A DNA stretch of 64,000 nt from Pseudeuparius sepicola. Taxonomy: Eukaryota; Arthropoda; Insecta; Coleoptera; Anthribidae. Position numbers and translations under genes: made by a program. Below are positions 13,801 to 22,739 of the stretch, one piece after another. The stretch covers positions 1,240,001 to 1,304,000 of the forward strand of contig OY987307.1 in assembly GCA_963920635.1 (NCBI GenBank). The letters run 5' to 3'. Below the pieces are notes generated by a model, which saw only the letters and a list, made by a program, of their open reading frames with translations, did not search any database and was not told where the DNA came from. Within the stretch, counting starts at the first letter, position 1. The number at the start of each line of letters is the position of its first letter.

Positions 13801-16800
13801 TATGTGAACACTCTTTTAATAATAATAATAGAATTTTGTGGGAATGGTCCAAACCAATTCTCAAAGAAGAAGTAGGAAATAGACGAAAAATTAAAGAATC
13901 GGCATTTAGTCTAGGAAATACGGACAACTGTGTTGCTGAATGTTGAGCGGAATTCAGTAAAATATTATTGCCAGATATTCAAAGAGAAGTTAGTATAGAT
14001 AATTAGATACGACACAGGGTACAATTATATTTGAGAAAGGAGGAAGATTTATTTTCCGAAAGCACAGAAAACCAAATTGTTGCAGTTATTTTTTGAGTTA
14101 AACATCCAAAGTTTCGTTTTTACTGTTAAGCATTTATGAATTTTCCCGACAACTTGAAAAAGTTGTCGTCTAATCAGTTTGGTTCAGGTTTTGTGTGGCA
14201 AAAAAACCCAATTAAAAATTAAATGGATCTGTTTGCGCCACAAATAAATATTTGACAATATTAGGTAAACTGATTGTGCTTTTGCAGATTTTAATAGTGC
14301 AAACGCATTATAAAAAAGCCCTTTTATATCATATAAATGTTCCTTACGAAAACATTGTCAAGTGCTTATACGTGACTTACTTAGGCCGTCGTGGTCTATA
14401 TCTTCTACTTTGTTAATGCTAGAAAAAAAAGTATAGACAAAACTTGTAGAGAAACATGAGTACTACCATCTGAAAATATTTTCCAATATACAGGGTGATC
14501 CAATAAGTAGTGGCGACCCAAACTTATGTTTTTTTTTTAAATGGAACACCCCGTATTTTGTTATATTTTTAGAAAGCCCTTAAAGAGTATGTGGTACGGG
14601 GTATTAAGGGTCTATATTTGAAGGTTAGGGAGTTATTTTAATTTTAAACGTAAAAGGGGCCACTTTTGGAAATGTATTACTCCAAAACCAAGAAAGATTT
14701 TGGGCTATAACTTGGACTGGAGATTGCCTGTTATGCCTAGTTAACAATTTTGGACCGATACTGAGATAAAGTTCTGAACAACATACCAGACGATTCACTT
14801 ATGCAAATCCTAAATGGAATACCTTATATTTTATTACATGTTTGGAAAGCCTTTAAAGAGTATAGATACTTTTTGGTATAGGGTATTATTGGCCTAACTT
14901 TAAAGGTTAGGGAGTTATTTAAATTTTATTCTAAGAAAGGGCATCCAAATGTCACTTTTAAGCTGTAAAAAAATAAAAAGAGATATTCTTGTTCGCCATC
15001 AATAATATAAAAACCTACTGCACATGTAGAAATAAAGTTACAGCATAATAAATTATGACATCGGCTTATGTTATTTATTTATGGCGTTACAGGTAGGTTT
15101 TCAACTATTTCCAATACACCAAGAATTAAAAAAATATATGTCTTTTTATTTTTTTACAGCTTTAAAAGTGACATTTTGACACCCTAATCATGTAATCGGC
15201 CCTTTTGAAGCCCTTTCTTAGAATAAAATAGAAATAACTCCCTAACCTTTAAAGTTAGACCCATAATACCCTACACCACTCTTTAAGGGCTTTCCAAACA
15301 TGTCATAAAATATAGGATGTGTTCCATTTAAAATTAGCGAGTAAACTTAGGATTTGGGCTAGTGCATCGCCCGGTATGTTCTTCAGAATTTTATCTCAAT
15401 ATCGGTCCAAAATTGTTAACTAGGAGTAACAGGCAATCTCCAGTCCAAGTTATAGCCCAGAATCTTATTTGATTTTTGGGTAATACATTTCCAAAAGTAG
15501 CCCCTTTTTTCGTTTAAAATTAAAATAACTCCCTAACCTTTAAAGATAGACCTTTAAAGATAGACCCTTAATACCTTGTATCAAGGGCTTTCTACAAATG
15601 TAACAAAATACAGGGTGTTCTAAAAACATAACTTTGGGTCGCCACTGCTTATTGAATCACCCTGTACACTGAAAAATATTTTCGGAATGCAGTATTGATG
15701 TTTCTGTACAAGTTTTGCCATACTTTTTTTTTCTAGCATTAATAATGTAGAAGAAATAGACCACCGCGCCCTATGTAACTCATCCTGTATACCCTATTAT
15801 TATGGCTACTTTATTTAATGCATTTTTTTATTTAAAACACGAACTTCCTCTTAAAAATTTTGTTTTGTTTGGAGGGAGCGCAGAATTAAACACAACATTT
15901 CATGTTTGCTCATTCCTTCAAATAGATCATGTTTTGACTTTATATCTAACATATTTTATTTACCCCAATTTGCTACAGATTTTAAATAAAAGTGACTTTA
16001 TTTCAATGAATAAAGAACCCCAGGAAGGAGCCAAAGCTCTATGGGCATTATAAAATACGTGAGACGGAAATCGCCCTGTATGGAGACTGAATTTTGACAA
16101 AATATTTTAATATTTGACAGTTGTCACGGTGGTTTGTGCTATTAGATATTTGTGTAGTTCTTCGATAAGTACTTTTTGGAGATCTATTATGGTTAGCTGT
16201 GCAGCCTGCGGCTATTCCGTGACTACCAGAACAAAATGTTTGGGGGATAACATTCCATCGGTAAGTACTTTTGTAAACCGGAAACGGCATGCCGCCATAT
16301 GCAGAGACTGGACCAGTCCAGCGTAAAGCCCCAATTTGCTCCTTCCTGGGGTTCTTTATTCATAGCTTTATTTAATACGGGTCCGAGCCAAATGGTGCCG
16401 TGTGCGCAAAAACAAATCCTACCCGTTTTCGTGGTGACCTTTCCGCGAGGCTTCAGCGTAGGAACGTTGAGTGTGTATTTTGGCGGGGGCGAAGTCGGGG
16501 GCATGGGGGCGACCCGGCATCCCGAGAATTCCCGATAGTACACGTTCTGCGTTGTCAAGTTGACGATTTGGTTGTACTGCACCTTCAGCATGGATTCCCG
16601 CTCCTCGCAAGTCTAGAAAAAACAAACTGAAGTGGTATTTGATCGTGCACGATTGTTGCCTTTAGTTTTAAGCAGGGACTCTTTAAAGTAAGGGGACCCA
16701 GCATTATACGTTCCAAAGTGAGGCCTATTCGTTCCTCATTCTAATGGTCTCAGTGATGCCAAGTATGCCATTTTATTGGAGAATCTATGAATATAACAGG

Positions 16801-18487
16801 TACTTTGATTGTTAATGAAAATTAATAATGGTTTCCATGATTTCTAAAAATTAGACTTGACAATTTTGTGTATACAAGTGCAGAATGTGGCAACTGTAAA
16901 ATGACAGAAATTAATTATAGTTGAAATTGATTTCCAGCAATTATTTCCACGAATTTAACTAATAAGTATGGTAAGTCAGTAGTGCCGATTTTGCTTATTT
17001 AAGAATTTGTCCCTATTGCACCTTGTTACCAGGTTCCTCATCAATCCATTTGTAATATGTATACTTGAACTTTCTTCTCTTGTTGAATGTATCTACCCAA
17101 AGAACTTTCACAGATTTCGGGATGGACTAATAAGATTAGGTCTAGTAGTTCTAATGATGGTAGTTTTTCTCGGTGTTCATTATAAAATTTTTGTAATTTT
17201 ATTTCTCTCCCAAGGTACCTACCTCACACATTTAAAATAAACTTGTAGTCGTAGATAAAAACTCTTTAAAAAAAACCTGACTGAAGCTACCTGCTTAATA
17301 ATTTAAAATTTTCAAAATACGATTTGTTTTGAACTACCTACTTATACGTAATGCCCACGTAATGGGAATTGTAGGATTACTAGAGGCGATACAGGAAAAA
17401 TTTGGTTGCAATCATTGGGACTACTACTGCAGGCGGCCGCATTACCTTTAATTGACACATCTGAGTATCTGGAAGTAAGAAAGTTAAAAACTGTGAATTA
17501 TGATGGGAAATATTTTGCCTCCTTTAGAATCTATGGCACTGGCATGTCACATAAAACCTGATGGCAGTTGGACACTGACATATAACATAACCTTGTATCA
17601 GCCCCCTTGTGGTCTCCTTGGAGTCAACAGAAAACAAACTTCCCCTCAAGGCTTCACTTTTCCTATGTGACATGCTGAGTCCCCTTATTTTAAAGAGTCC
17701 CTGGTTTTAATTTATCAGAATCAGTTCTCACGTTAAAAAGGGCTTTGAAGGTTATAAATAGATACCAAAAGGTGACATGAACATATTTCCACGCCATTTA
17801 TAGTTCAGATATCTTAATTTCATTCAAAATTTAGTGAAGCATCACTGGGACATTGTATTACCCAACTGTTCTGATGAATATTTGTGAAATCTTAAACCGT
17901 TGGGTGAAGATTAAACCTTCAGTCAACGCTTAAACTGAAACTAATAACTATAGTTTGAGCAACAAAATTTGAAATTAATCTGACAGGTACCTATAAGTAG
18001 AAATGTTGAATTGACATCCTACTTAACATCGCAAACACAGACACCATGTTATCTAGTTTTTTTGGTAAATATCTATGGGAAAACAATTGCAGACAAATGG
18101 GTCAAATTATATATCGTTGGATTCAGAATTAAAAAATGAATCATATAATGGTTAAATAAAATGTGTAAGTTGTAAAATGCAGAAAATCAATTTCATCCCC
18201 ACTTCCGTTAAAACTGTAATAAGATATTTCACAAAACAACTTAATTTTTACCGCATCGCAACACTCTTTTTCTGCTTGGATGGGCCACCCTGTACTTTTT
18301 TAAAGCTCTGCTCCTTGTAAGTTGAAACTCTATTTACCTTGTTCGATTTGTATACTGCTGGCCACTGATCTTTTTCGTCGAAATAGAGCAGGAGATTGGG
18401 ATCGCCTTGGTCCTCGTTAAACTCAAAATGATACTCGAACTCTCCTTCTTCTGACAGAAAGCAAAATCTTGCTAGAAACGCCCAGTT
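1636..18487 (-). CDS. TMEM145: TMEM145-like GOLD-domain seven-transmembrane (GOST family) protein, six exons, both ends missing
   Basis: Six minus-strand exons (18338-18487, 16423-16612, 12996-13243, 8906-9085, 5523-5607, 1636-1857) join in consistent phase into 358 open codons. The product starts with NWAFLARFCFLSEEG and has LLLYFDEKDQWPAVYKS and NQIVNLTTQ in the lumenal GOLD-like ectodomain. Then come a mucin-like Ser/Thr stretch, RERWWFLAISNCNGTKG, MMTNG and HHHFSADEF before the first helix, and finally RQLLHTTYKVF. These blocks follow vertebrate TMEM145 in order, as I recall it. GOST proteins (TMEM145, GPR180, TMEM87, GPR107/108) act in secretory-pathway and surface membranes; the precise role here is not known. 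The signal-peptide exon and helices 3-7 were not found in the window. The gene is head-to-head with Tao. Confidence 0.9.
1981..2989. mobile_element. CAGGGACTC-family hAT-like element, long copy, left end lost
   Basis: The right end CTTTAAAGAGTCCCTGG and the interior match the copies at 904-1271 and 16673-17703. The left terminus is missing up to CTATCTCATAGG. The host foldback sequence resumes at TGAAAGCTC, so TGAA is repeated at both junctions. Confidence 0.6.
3830..5170. mobile_element. DD41D foldback element, copy 1
   Basis: Long inverted arms start CAGGGTGAGTTTTTTTCGAT and end ATCGAAAAAAACTCACCC. The arms share GGGGATCTCGGAAACTAGCA. The centre (about 4440-4745, minus strand) keeps the C-terminal transposase remnant seen more intact at 42690-43025, here with frameshifts. 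Confidence 0.7.
4470..4745 (-). pseudogene. IS630/mariner-type transposase C-terminal fragment (decayed)
   Basis: On the minus strand HDGAPPHNYLPVRNYLDQLY and PNSWIGR are readable, followed by a frameshifted version of the WQPQSPDLSVLDLFLWE region of the 42.7-kb copy. No start and no first catalytic Asp are present. It lies in the centre of the foldback element. Confidence 0.6.
5523..5607 (-). CDS. TMEM145: TMEM145-like exon C (28 codons + 1 nt)
   Basis: Acceptor AAAATTTGTAG (minus) followed by GIDIKYRIMMTNGQPGDYWH and HHFSADEF, then donor GTAAGT. MTNG and HFSADEF are diagnostic of TMEM145-type proteins directly before the first transmembrane helix. It exits with one base (T), completing a Tyr codon with exon E. 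Confidence 0.92.
6555..6836 (+). repeat. Direct tandem duplication (about 160 bp)
   Basis: AAAATACGCCTATCGGATTT, AAGGACCAAGGGACCCTTTT and TTTCCGATGGTACCTAT occur twice, about 160 bp apart (6565-6715 and 6735-6836, the latter resuming at 8515-8560 after the Tc1 insertion). The first copy acts as an empty-site reference for the Tc1 insertion. Confidence 0.75.
6837..8512 (+). mobile_element. Complete Tc1-like (DD34E) transposon with 28-bp TIRs and TA duplication
   Basis: The left end CGAGCCCCGTCCCATATTAG (28 bp to TTGGCCCA) is exactly inverted at 8485-8512. TA flanks both sides (6835-6836 and 8513-8514). Removing the element restores a sequence matching the neighbouring duplicate at 6655-6690. 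At 1,676 bp it is a full-length copy with one near-intact transposase gene. Confidence 0.92.
7186..8272 (+). pseudogene. Tc1 transposase, two exons with a 60-bp intron, one frameshift
   Basis: Exon 1 (7186-7536) encodes MTRGKAVSEDVRKIIISLSQ and a paired-type HTH (SASEIGNIVNLSRYTVRKII) followed by a GRKR hinge. Intron 7537-7596 has GTAGGT/TTTTAG borders. Exon 2 (7597-8272) holds the DDE core: HWSDESRF (first Asp), FQQDGAACHTA (second Asp) and SSPDLSPIETLW (Glu), with 34 residues between the second Asp and the Glu. A frameshift near 7815-7823, just before MVWGSMSAKG, breaks the frame. All three catalytic acidic residues remain, so the decay is recent. The stop follows KGDVTQW. Confidence 0.9.
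8906..9085 (-). CDS. TMEM145: TMEM145-like exon D (60 codons)
   Basis: Minus-strand acceptor GACTGTCTTAG and donor GTAAGA, phase 0-0. It encodes a basic stretch, then FGRLVTCGNSRRFRTSRERW and WFLAISNCNGTK. The FR..RERWWFLAISNC block is the conserved second half of the TMEM145/GPR180 ectodomain. GC-rich relative to its surroundings. Confidence 0.9.
9481..10248. mobile_element. Foldback MITE, TA target duplication
   Basis: The left end CAGGATGATTTTTTTAGGTC and the right end GACCTAAAAAAATCATCCTG are inverted, with arms of about 170 bp (both contain ACCACCGCGATTTTCTCGCT or its inverse). TA flanks each side. 768 bp. Inserted into the Penelope-like coding remnant. Confidence 0.85.
10767..10810 (+). 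ncRNA. Hammerhead-ribozyme-like motif of a Penelope-like element
   Basis: TTGTA (10767-10771) and TACAA (10806-10810) could form stem I. Between them are the CTGAAGA core (10773-10779), GGC/GCC as stem II with a 6-nt loop, GAAA (10793-10796), and self-complementary CGTACG as a minimal stem III. There is one C/A mismatch next to the core. Minimal hammerheads of this type are known from Penelope-like elements. The call is by core motif only. Confidence 0.55.
11143..12206 (+). pseudogene. Tc1-like transposase pseudogene, older relative of the 7.2-kb copy
   Basis: It starts MSRGKAVSEEIRNVIINFHS and ends KGNVTQW, so it is collinear with the 7186-8272 transposase. It has several frameshifts, an in-frame stop, and the second catalytic Asp changed (FQQESASCHTA). 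The intron position is recognisable (about 11501-11550) but the donor is mutated. Flanking TIRs were not recognised. Confidence 0.85.
12302..12880. mobile_element. CAGGGTATCCAACTTTAAAA family element (one end clear)
   Basis: TA precedes CAGGGTATCCAACTTTAAAA. The interior contains GGGAGTTCCATCCTG and GGAATCCCTTCAAAACAG, shared with copies at 21.4-22.3, 24.3-24.6, 50.3-51.1 and 58.28-58.92 kb. The right arm is degraded. Confidence 0.6.
12996..13243 (-). CDS. TMEM145: TMEM145-like exon X: Ser/Thr-rich mucin-like insert (82 full codons)
   Basis: Acceptor GTTACTTTTAG and donor GTAAGT on the minus strand. The 2-nt entry and phase-0 exit are exactly what is needed to join exon B (phase 1) to exon D (phase 0); without it those two exons do not fit. 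It encodes a low-complexity run rich in Ser, Thr and Pro (for example TTTQVPTTTWSETSTVEPST) with several potential O-glycosylation sites. The assignment rests on splice phase and position rather than homology. Confidence 0.8.
13345..14005 (+). mobile_element. Penelope-like element remnant: RT C-terminus and GIY-YIG endonuclease
   Basis: A broken frame reads LYDRAKRFVLITQNLRRK, then INLVDRPVNLIIPYIPGLSD, NRFNVRTVFKTKNTLRSML, IPCECGKFYVERLVGHLT, HLKEHKNYIGQNQISKSK and DNCVAEC. The PCECGK.Y..... and LKEHK blocks are the GIY-YIG domain of Penelope-like retroelements (here FYVE in place of YYIG). At least three frameshifts or stops are present. It lies between TMEM145-like exons X and B. Confidence 0.8.
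14371..15787. mobile_element. Palindrome nested in a palindrome: outer foldback element
   Basis: The left arm (TTAATGCTAGAAAAAAAAGT, then ACTTGTAGAGAAACAT) is inverted at 15670-15787, ending CATCCTG followed by TA. A second foldback occupies the exact middle. Confidence 0.7.
14491..15664. mobile_element. Inner foldback element, TA target duplication
   Basis: CAGGGTGATCCAATAAGTAG at the left is inverted at the right (CTTATTGAATCACCCTG). TA lies on both sides. The arms exceed 400 bp (CCCTAACCTTTAAAGTTAGA and its inverse are seen). Inserted in the outer palindrome. Confidence 0.8.
15995..16380. repeat. Inverted-repeat element with a THAP-like fragment inside
   Basis: AATAAAGAACCCCAGGAAGG near 16013 is inverted near 16360. 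The right arm ends about 40 bp from the donor side of TMEM145-like exon B. Confidence 0.5.
16189..16260 (+). pseudogene. THAP-domain first-exon fragment
   Basis: ATG opens MVSCAACGYSVTTRTKC and GDNIPS, then a consensus donor GTAAGT. This resembles the start of THAP zinc fingers (MV.CAA.GC...), which in insects are often part of P-like or other transposons. There is no continuation of the C2CH motif, so it is a fragment at best. Confidence 0.4.
16423..16612 (-). CDS. TMEM145: TMEM145-like exon B (codons 51-114)
   Basis: Acceptor TTTTTTCTAG (minus strand), then TCEERESMLKVQYNQIVNLT with an N-glycosylation sequon (NLT), followed by SGCRVAPMPPTSPPPKYTLN. Donor GTAGGA leaves one base (phase 1), which fits exon X exactly. 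The Pro-rich tail is the start of a nonconserved linker. Confidence 0.9.
16673..17703. mobile_element. CAGGGACTC-family hAT-like element, complete 1.03-kb copy
   Basis: CAGGGACTCTTTAAAGTAAG at the left is inverted at the right (ATTTTAAAGAGTCCCTG). Flanks are GTTTTAAG and GTTTTAAT, a 7 of 8 match expected for a hAT-type 8-bp duplication. Same family as 1981-2989 but in the opposite orientation. No transposase is visible. Confidence 0.8.
18020..18292. mobile_element. CAGGGTGGCCCATCC-ended element fragment
   Basis: The right end GGATGGGCCACCCTG is followed by TA. The interior (ATATCGTTGGATTCAGAATT) matches the element at 39875-40290 in inverse orientation. It sits just inside the TMEM145-like intron downstream of exon A. 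Confidence 0.55.
18338..18487 (-). CDS. TMEM145: TMEM145-like exon A (codons 1-50 of visible part)
   Basis: On the minus strand a long T tract ending TTTGCAG is followed by NWAFLARFCFLSEEGEFEYH, then DPNLLLYFDEKDQWPAVYKS. Donor GTAAAT, phase 0 at both ends. This is the first part of the ectodomain. A signal peptide should lie upstream, but no convincing exon for it is visible to the right. Confidence 0.93.
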
Positions 18488-18578
18488 CTGCAAAAAAAAA
18501 AAACACTCTCAAAGGAATCACTACTTCCATTTTTTTTAAACCACAAGATAGTAGACTGGTAAATATGGTATAAATGAA

Positions 18579-19590
18579 GTCACTTGGAACAGCATAAAAA
18601 TGATTGAGCGGCATTTGCTTTGTAAAACAAGACCAAGTCTTAGGCGGCACGCGGCCCTTAATAATATTATAAAAATTTCATTTATCCTCTAAACAAGAAT
18701 AAAATAAACTTTAAAATAATTAAAATCAAAGCAAACCAATAATTTTGTTTCACACAAAACAACACCACACAAAAATCTATACACAAAACCAAAATCCGTA
18801 AAATAAAGCGCAGTCCTTATTTCCGTGCACGGCACTGGTTATACTGGCCTAACTGGCCCACGTCGACTCTTGCTCCATGGATCTCCTAAATGCCGACCAA
18901 TCAAATCGCTACGCTGGCTTTCTTATTGGCTGCCTCCTTGACTAGGTCGACGTCGACCGCATAAAAACCTTTGAATTTTATACGGGTGCTATGAATGCTA
19001 TGCTATGAAATAGATCGCTATGCTATGAAATAGATCGCGCCCCGTATATCACTGTGTTCCAAGTGAGTTCATTTATATTTTACCAGGGTAGTTCGAGAAC
19101 AGGTGCCTCGGCGATAAAATACGAGACAAAACACTTTTTTAACCATATCAACCCGAACCTGGTATTAGTAGTAAAAAGAGATGAAGGAGACAGAGAAGAT
19201 AAATATTGTAATAAAAACAAGTGACTGCATGCTCGTCTAATAATAATATCACCAATACTTGCATGGGTTGCACTGTTCGACGGCTGGCCACTTGTGCAGC
19301 GAAATGCGGTGGATAGCCGTGCCATAATTTCACAGATCTTAGGATATACTTGCGTAAATAGTTATATATTCGATATGGCTTTTTAGAGACCTTTTGACAA
19401 TATTATATGGTGCATTAACCTTTGCGTTGTGTTTGATGTCAACCTTATAAAAACCTTAAAAGTGAAACATTATGTTGCTTGTAGAATATGTATATTTTTG
19501 AAAACTGTGTGACATTATGTCTTATATTCTTTTTGTGACGCCAATTAGAGTTTTTTTTATGCCGTTTCAAGTGACTTTAGAAATACTATT
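18579..19590. mobile_element. Transposon with AAGTCACTTGGAACAGCATA ends, copy 1 (with inserted segment)
   Basis: AAGTCACTTGGAACAGCATA at the left is inverted at about 19558-19578. A second copy lies at 55.97-57.80 kb. Copy 1 contains an extra 357 bp (18602-18958) flanked by GCATAAAAA. No coding capacity is recognised. Confidence 0.7.
18602..18958. mobile_element. Insertion with 9-bp direct flanks GCATAAAAA
   Basis: Absent from the paralogous copy at 55.98 kb, where AACAGCATAAAAACCTGTGA is continuous. It contains CCAATCAAAT and TTATTGGCTG (CCAAT-box-like in both orientations) and ends in GTCGACGTCGACC. The class is unknown. Confidence 0.55.
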
Positions 19591-19599
19591 TACCGCATA

Positions 19600-21400
19600 T
19601 TTTACCCATATCTTAAAACAATAAAATAAGTATAAAAACCTATACAGTGTGAATAAAGTGTCAAAAGTGTCTTCTGCTTGGTCTCAAACCAGGATGTGAG
19701 AATGGGTCAATTCGATTAATAAATATACAAAGTGTTTTTTGAGGTTTGGACAATTCGAAAATAGTGAAAAATTTGTTTAAAAACAAAACAGTATGACGTA
19801 TTTCAAAAACTTACTTCTTTTGTTCTCAGAACACCTTCTAAATATTTACACTCTACCACAAAAAACATCATTGATAAAACCAATGGCTCACACATACTTA
19901 AAGAAAACAACATTTTTTGGTAATTGTTAAAATAAATTGGCTAGTGAAGATTACATATGATATTATGGCACATAATATATCCTTATTTACAATTCAAGAG
20001 GTAAAAAAGATCAAGAAAAATCAATGTATCCTATTTTGTTGCCCTGGAAACCAAATAACAAACAAAGCAACAAATGCCAATCATGTGCATGTGGTGTTGA
20101 TTTTGGATTGTTTAATGGTTATTTTACCCCATATACACGAGATATCACTTCTTTTCCCACATTATTGTATGTACAGGGTGAGTAAAAAGCACAGCTTAGA
20201 AAATAATTAAGCTGTGTAAAAAGTGTTAAAAAGTATGGAAAGTTGGGCTTATATTTCTTGAAATAATCGTTATTAAAAAAAATGTTTTTCCATAAATTGG
20301 CAACATTCAATGTTTCTTGACATAAACAATGTCGTTGCTAAGGCAACTAATTTGATTTTTTAAATGGCATGATACGATTTTCTCTGCATTTTTTTGAAAG
20401 ACTGTGTTTCTTTCTGGATATGTCGGTACAAAATTTTAACGGGGTTCCATAAGAAAAAAAAGAGAAAAGACAACAATAATATACAGCATTTTGTACATTT
20501 TTTCCCCAATAAATTTACCCCGTTTTTGCTTCCCAAGATAAAAAGATAAATAAACAACAGGGACACACACTGAACTATATAATCCTTGTCTAAATGGATA
20601 GACAAGGATATAATAGTTCAGTGGGGACACAAGACCCGTCGATGGAGGCTTCAATCCTTGTCTAATGGATAGACAAGGCTTCAATCACAGACCATTGAAT
20701 AAAGGATTCGAATATTTTAATCAATGCACAGACCTATATAGCGCGAAGCTATATATGTCTGTGCTTCAATCAACGCAAGACCTCAATTTTGCCACTATTC
20801 CTGGTATAAGGTGGCGACATCTATGTGCTGCGGCCAACAGTTTCCGCTCAGCCGTGGTCCAGTGACCATCCCAGAAATGCACCGCCCGCTCTTTTATTTT
20901 TAATGACAAACGATCAAGCTATTTAACGCGAGATGGCGCTGCCCACTGCAATTAGTCCTGCTATGCGCGGCGTTGCCAAATTTTCCGATATTCTTACGGC
21001 TTTTTCATGAACACCCATGGAGAATGCTGCAAAGAAAACAGGCGTGGATTGATCGGTGTAGATATATTTTTAAGTTTTTCCCGAAGGAAAGATGTGATCG
21101 AAGTACTACGACTCGTACACATTACAGAAAAGATGTCTTAAAAGTGAGATTATAGCAAATTCAAGTGGAAAATTATCAAAAAGCAAGCGGCCGCACTATT
21201 TTTAAATTTCATTCATTCATCTCGTGCATTTTTTCATTTTTTTTTCAAAAATCACTTTAATTTATATGAGATCTTGCCTTTTATTTAATTTATCTGGAAA
21301 ATTTTCTATTGAATGTATGTCAATATTTTTTTTGAAAATGACTATAAAGATACTTATAGATCTGTAGAAAAAACTAATTTTTGCGATGCAAATTGGTAAA
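19600..21400. other. Repeat mosaic without a recognised gene
   Basis: Holds a one-sided TACAGGGTGAGTAAAAAGCA end at 20174, two hairpins built on CCTTGTCTAAATGGATAGAC near 20585-20680, a perfect-looking hairpin at 20726-20764 (GCACAGAC ... GTCTGTGC) and a GC-richer patch (20800-21060). The patch shares GCTATGCGCGGCGTTGC-like sequence with 49.23 kb. No splice-bounded coding was seen. Confidence 0.4.
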
Positions 21401-21415
21401 CCTTAAACCTACAGG

Positions 21416-22330
21416 GTGCGTCTACAATATAAAATAAAATCTTTATTTTTGGAGATAATCGCCTGAATTTATTTTTGCTTGAAAGGCTTTCAAAAACTTC
21501 CTACCATTTTCAAAATGCAAATCCAGGGCTGGCTATGATTTTTTTATGCCCCGACCGCGATTTTCACGAAAACCATTTAGCAATTTTTTTTATTTAAAAT
21601 CTGACCCCACAACCTTAATCAGAACACCCCAAAACCCTTATATAATAAATTTGAATAAAAAATATACAGGGAGTTCCATTTTGCATAGGGTGTCAAGTTG
21701 AGCCAAAATAGGAACTTTAAAGGCATCTGGCAGGTCAAGTGTGCCATGGAAACCCTTCAAAACAGTTGAATGGTCAACAGAACCACTCAAAGTATGGTGT
21801 GTAAAGATCCAATAGAAAATATACAGGGTGTCTTTCTCTGTGCCCTGTGCCATATCGAAAATACTGAATTTTTTGGGGTCATAAATCGAGTATATCAAAA
21901 ATGCCCCACGCAGTAAACGAACTAAGTGTGAAAAATATAGAAGCCTGCCAGTCAGTAAAGCCATTGATAAGTTAAGATACGGCTATCGGCTATGGTGTGT
22001 GTCAGATAATAGGAATAATAACATACAGAAAATGTACCTACCTTATCATCTTAGACAGTGACTTTGTCGACAAATGTTTAAATTGATTTTTATCTGTTGG
22101 TATTTTGTAAAAAAAATCCAGAGCACTCCTTGGCCAGTATAGTCATAAAAATTTAGCATTTTGAGATGGCCCAGAGAAAAATACTCTGTACATTTTTGTA
22201 TTGAATATTACCGCATTAAGTGGTCCTGTTGACTATTCAACTGTTTTGAGGGGATTCCAAGGCACAGTTTGATTGGCCAAAAAAAAGCTAAATGGTTTTC
22301 GTGAAAACCAGGGGTATAAAAGGTATCGTA
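21416..22330. mobile_element. CAGGGTG(T)C family element copy
   Basis: Carries AGGGAGTTCCATTTTGC, GGCATCTGGCAGGTCAAGTG and GTTGAATGGTCAACAG, shared with the copies at 12.3, 50.3 and 58.3 kb, plus a partial inverted arm (about 22140-22330). The termini are degraded. Confidence 0.55.
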
Positions 22331-22739
22331 GACTTGCATTTTAAAAAACTGTTGAAATAAGCCGATTTTTTGCATATTTTTGACAAAATATCAAGAATAT
22401 GTTAAAACTTTTGGGGACACTGCTATTTCTCTCATACAGTAGATTTTAATGGACAACTTGGGAAAATAATGGATAAAGTTTCTTATATAAACTTTTTAGG
22501 GCTTCCTTCCTAAGGAAGATACCTGCAGCCTGCAGGATGTTAACATTTTCTATAAAAACTCGTTTTACTTCAAAGTTCAATATTGTGCAATTAAATAAAT
22601 ACCTTTAGTAGGTACGGCCCTGGAGAAAGCCAAATTTGTGTATGCAGTTGGATCAGAGAAATGGACCCTTTCTCTGAGTTCGATAGAGAAATTCCTACTG
22701 GCTCTGAGTCTGGAGAAATTGACCCCTGAAATTTGTTCG

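Noticed and set aside
16223..16591. 122-codon minus-strand ORF taken whole as an exon
   Set aside because: Only 16423-16591 of it is exon B (which begins at 16612). The rest is past the donor and in a repeat.
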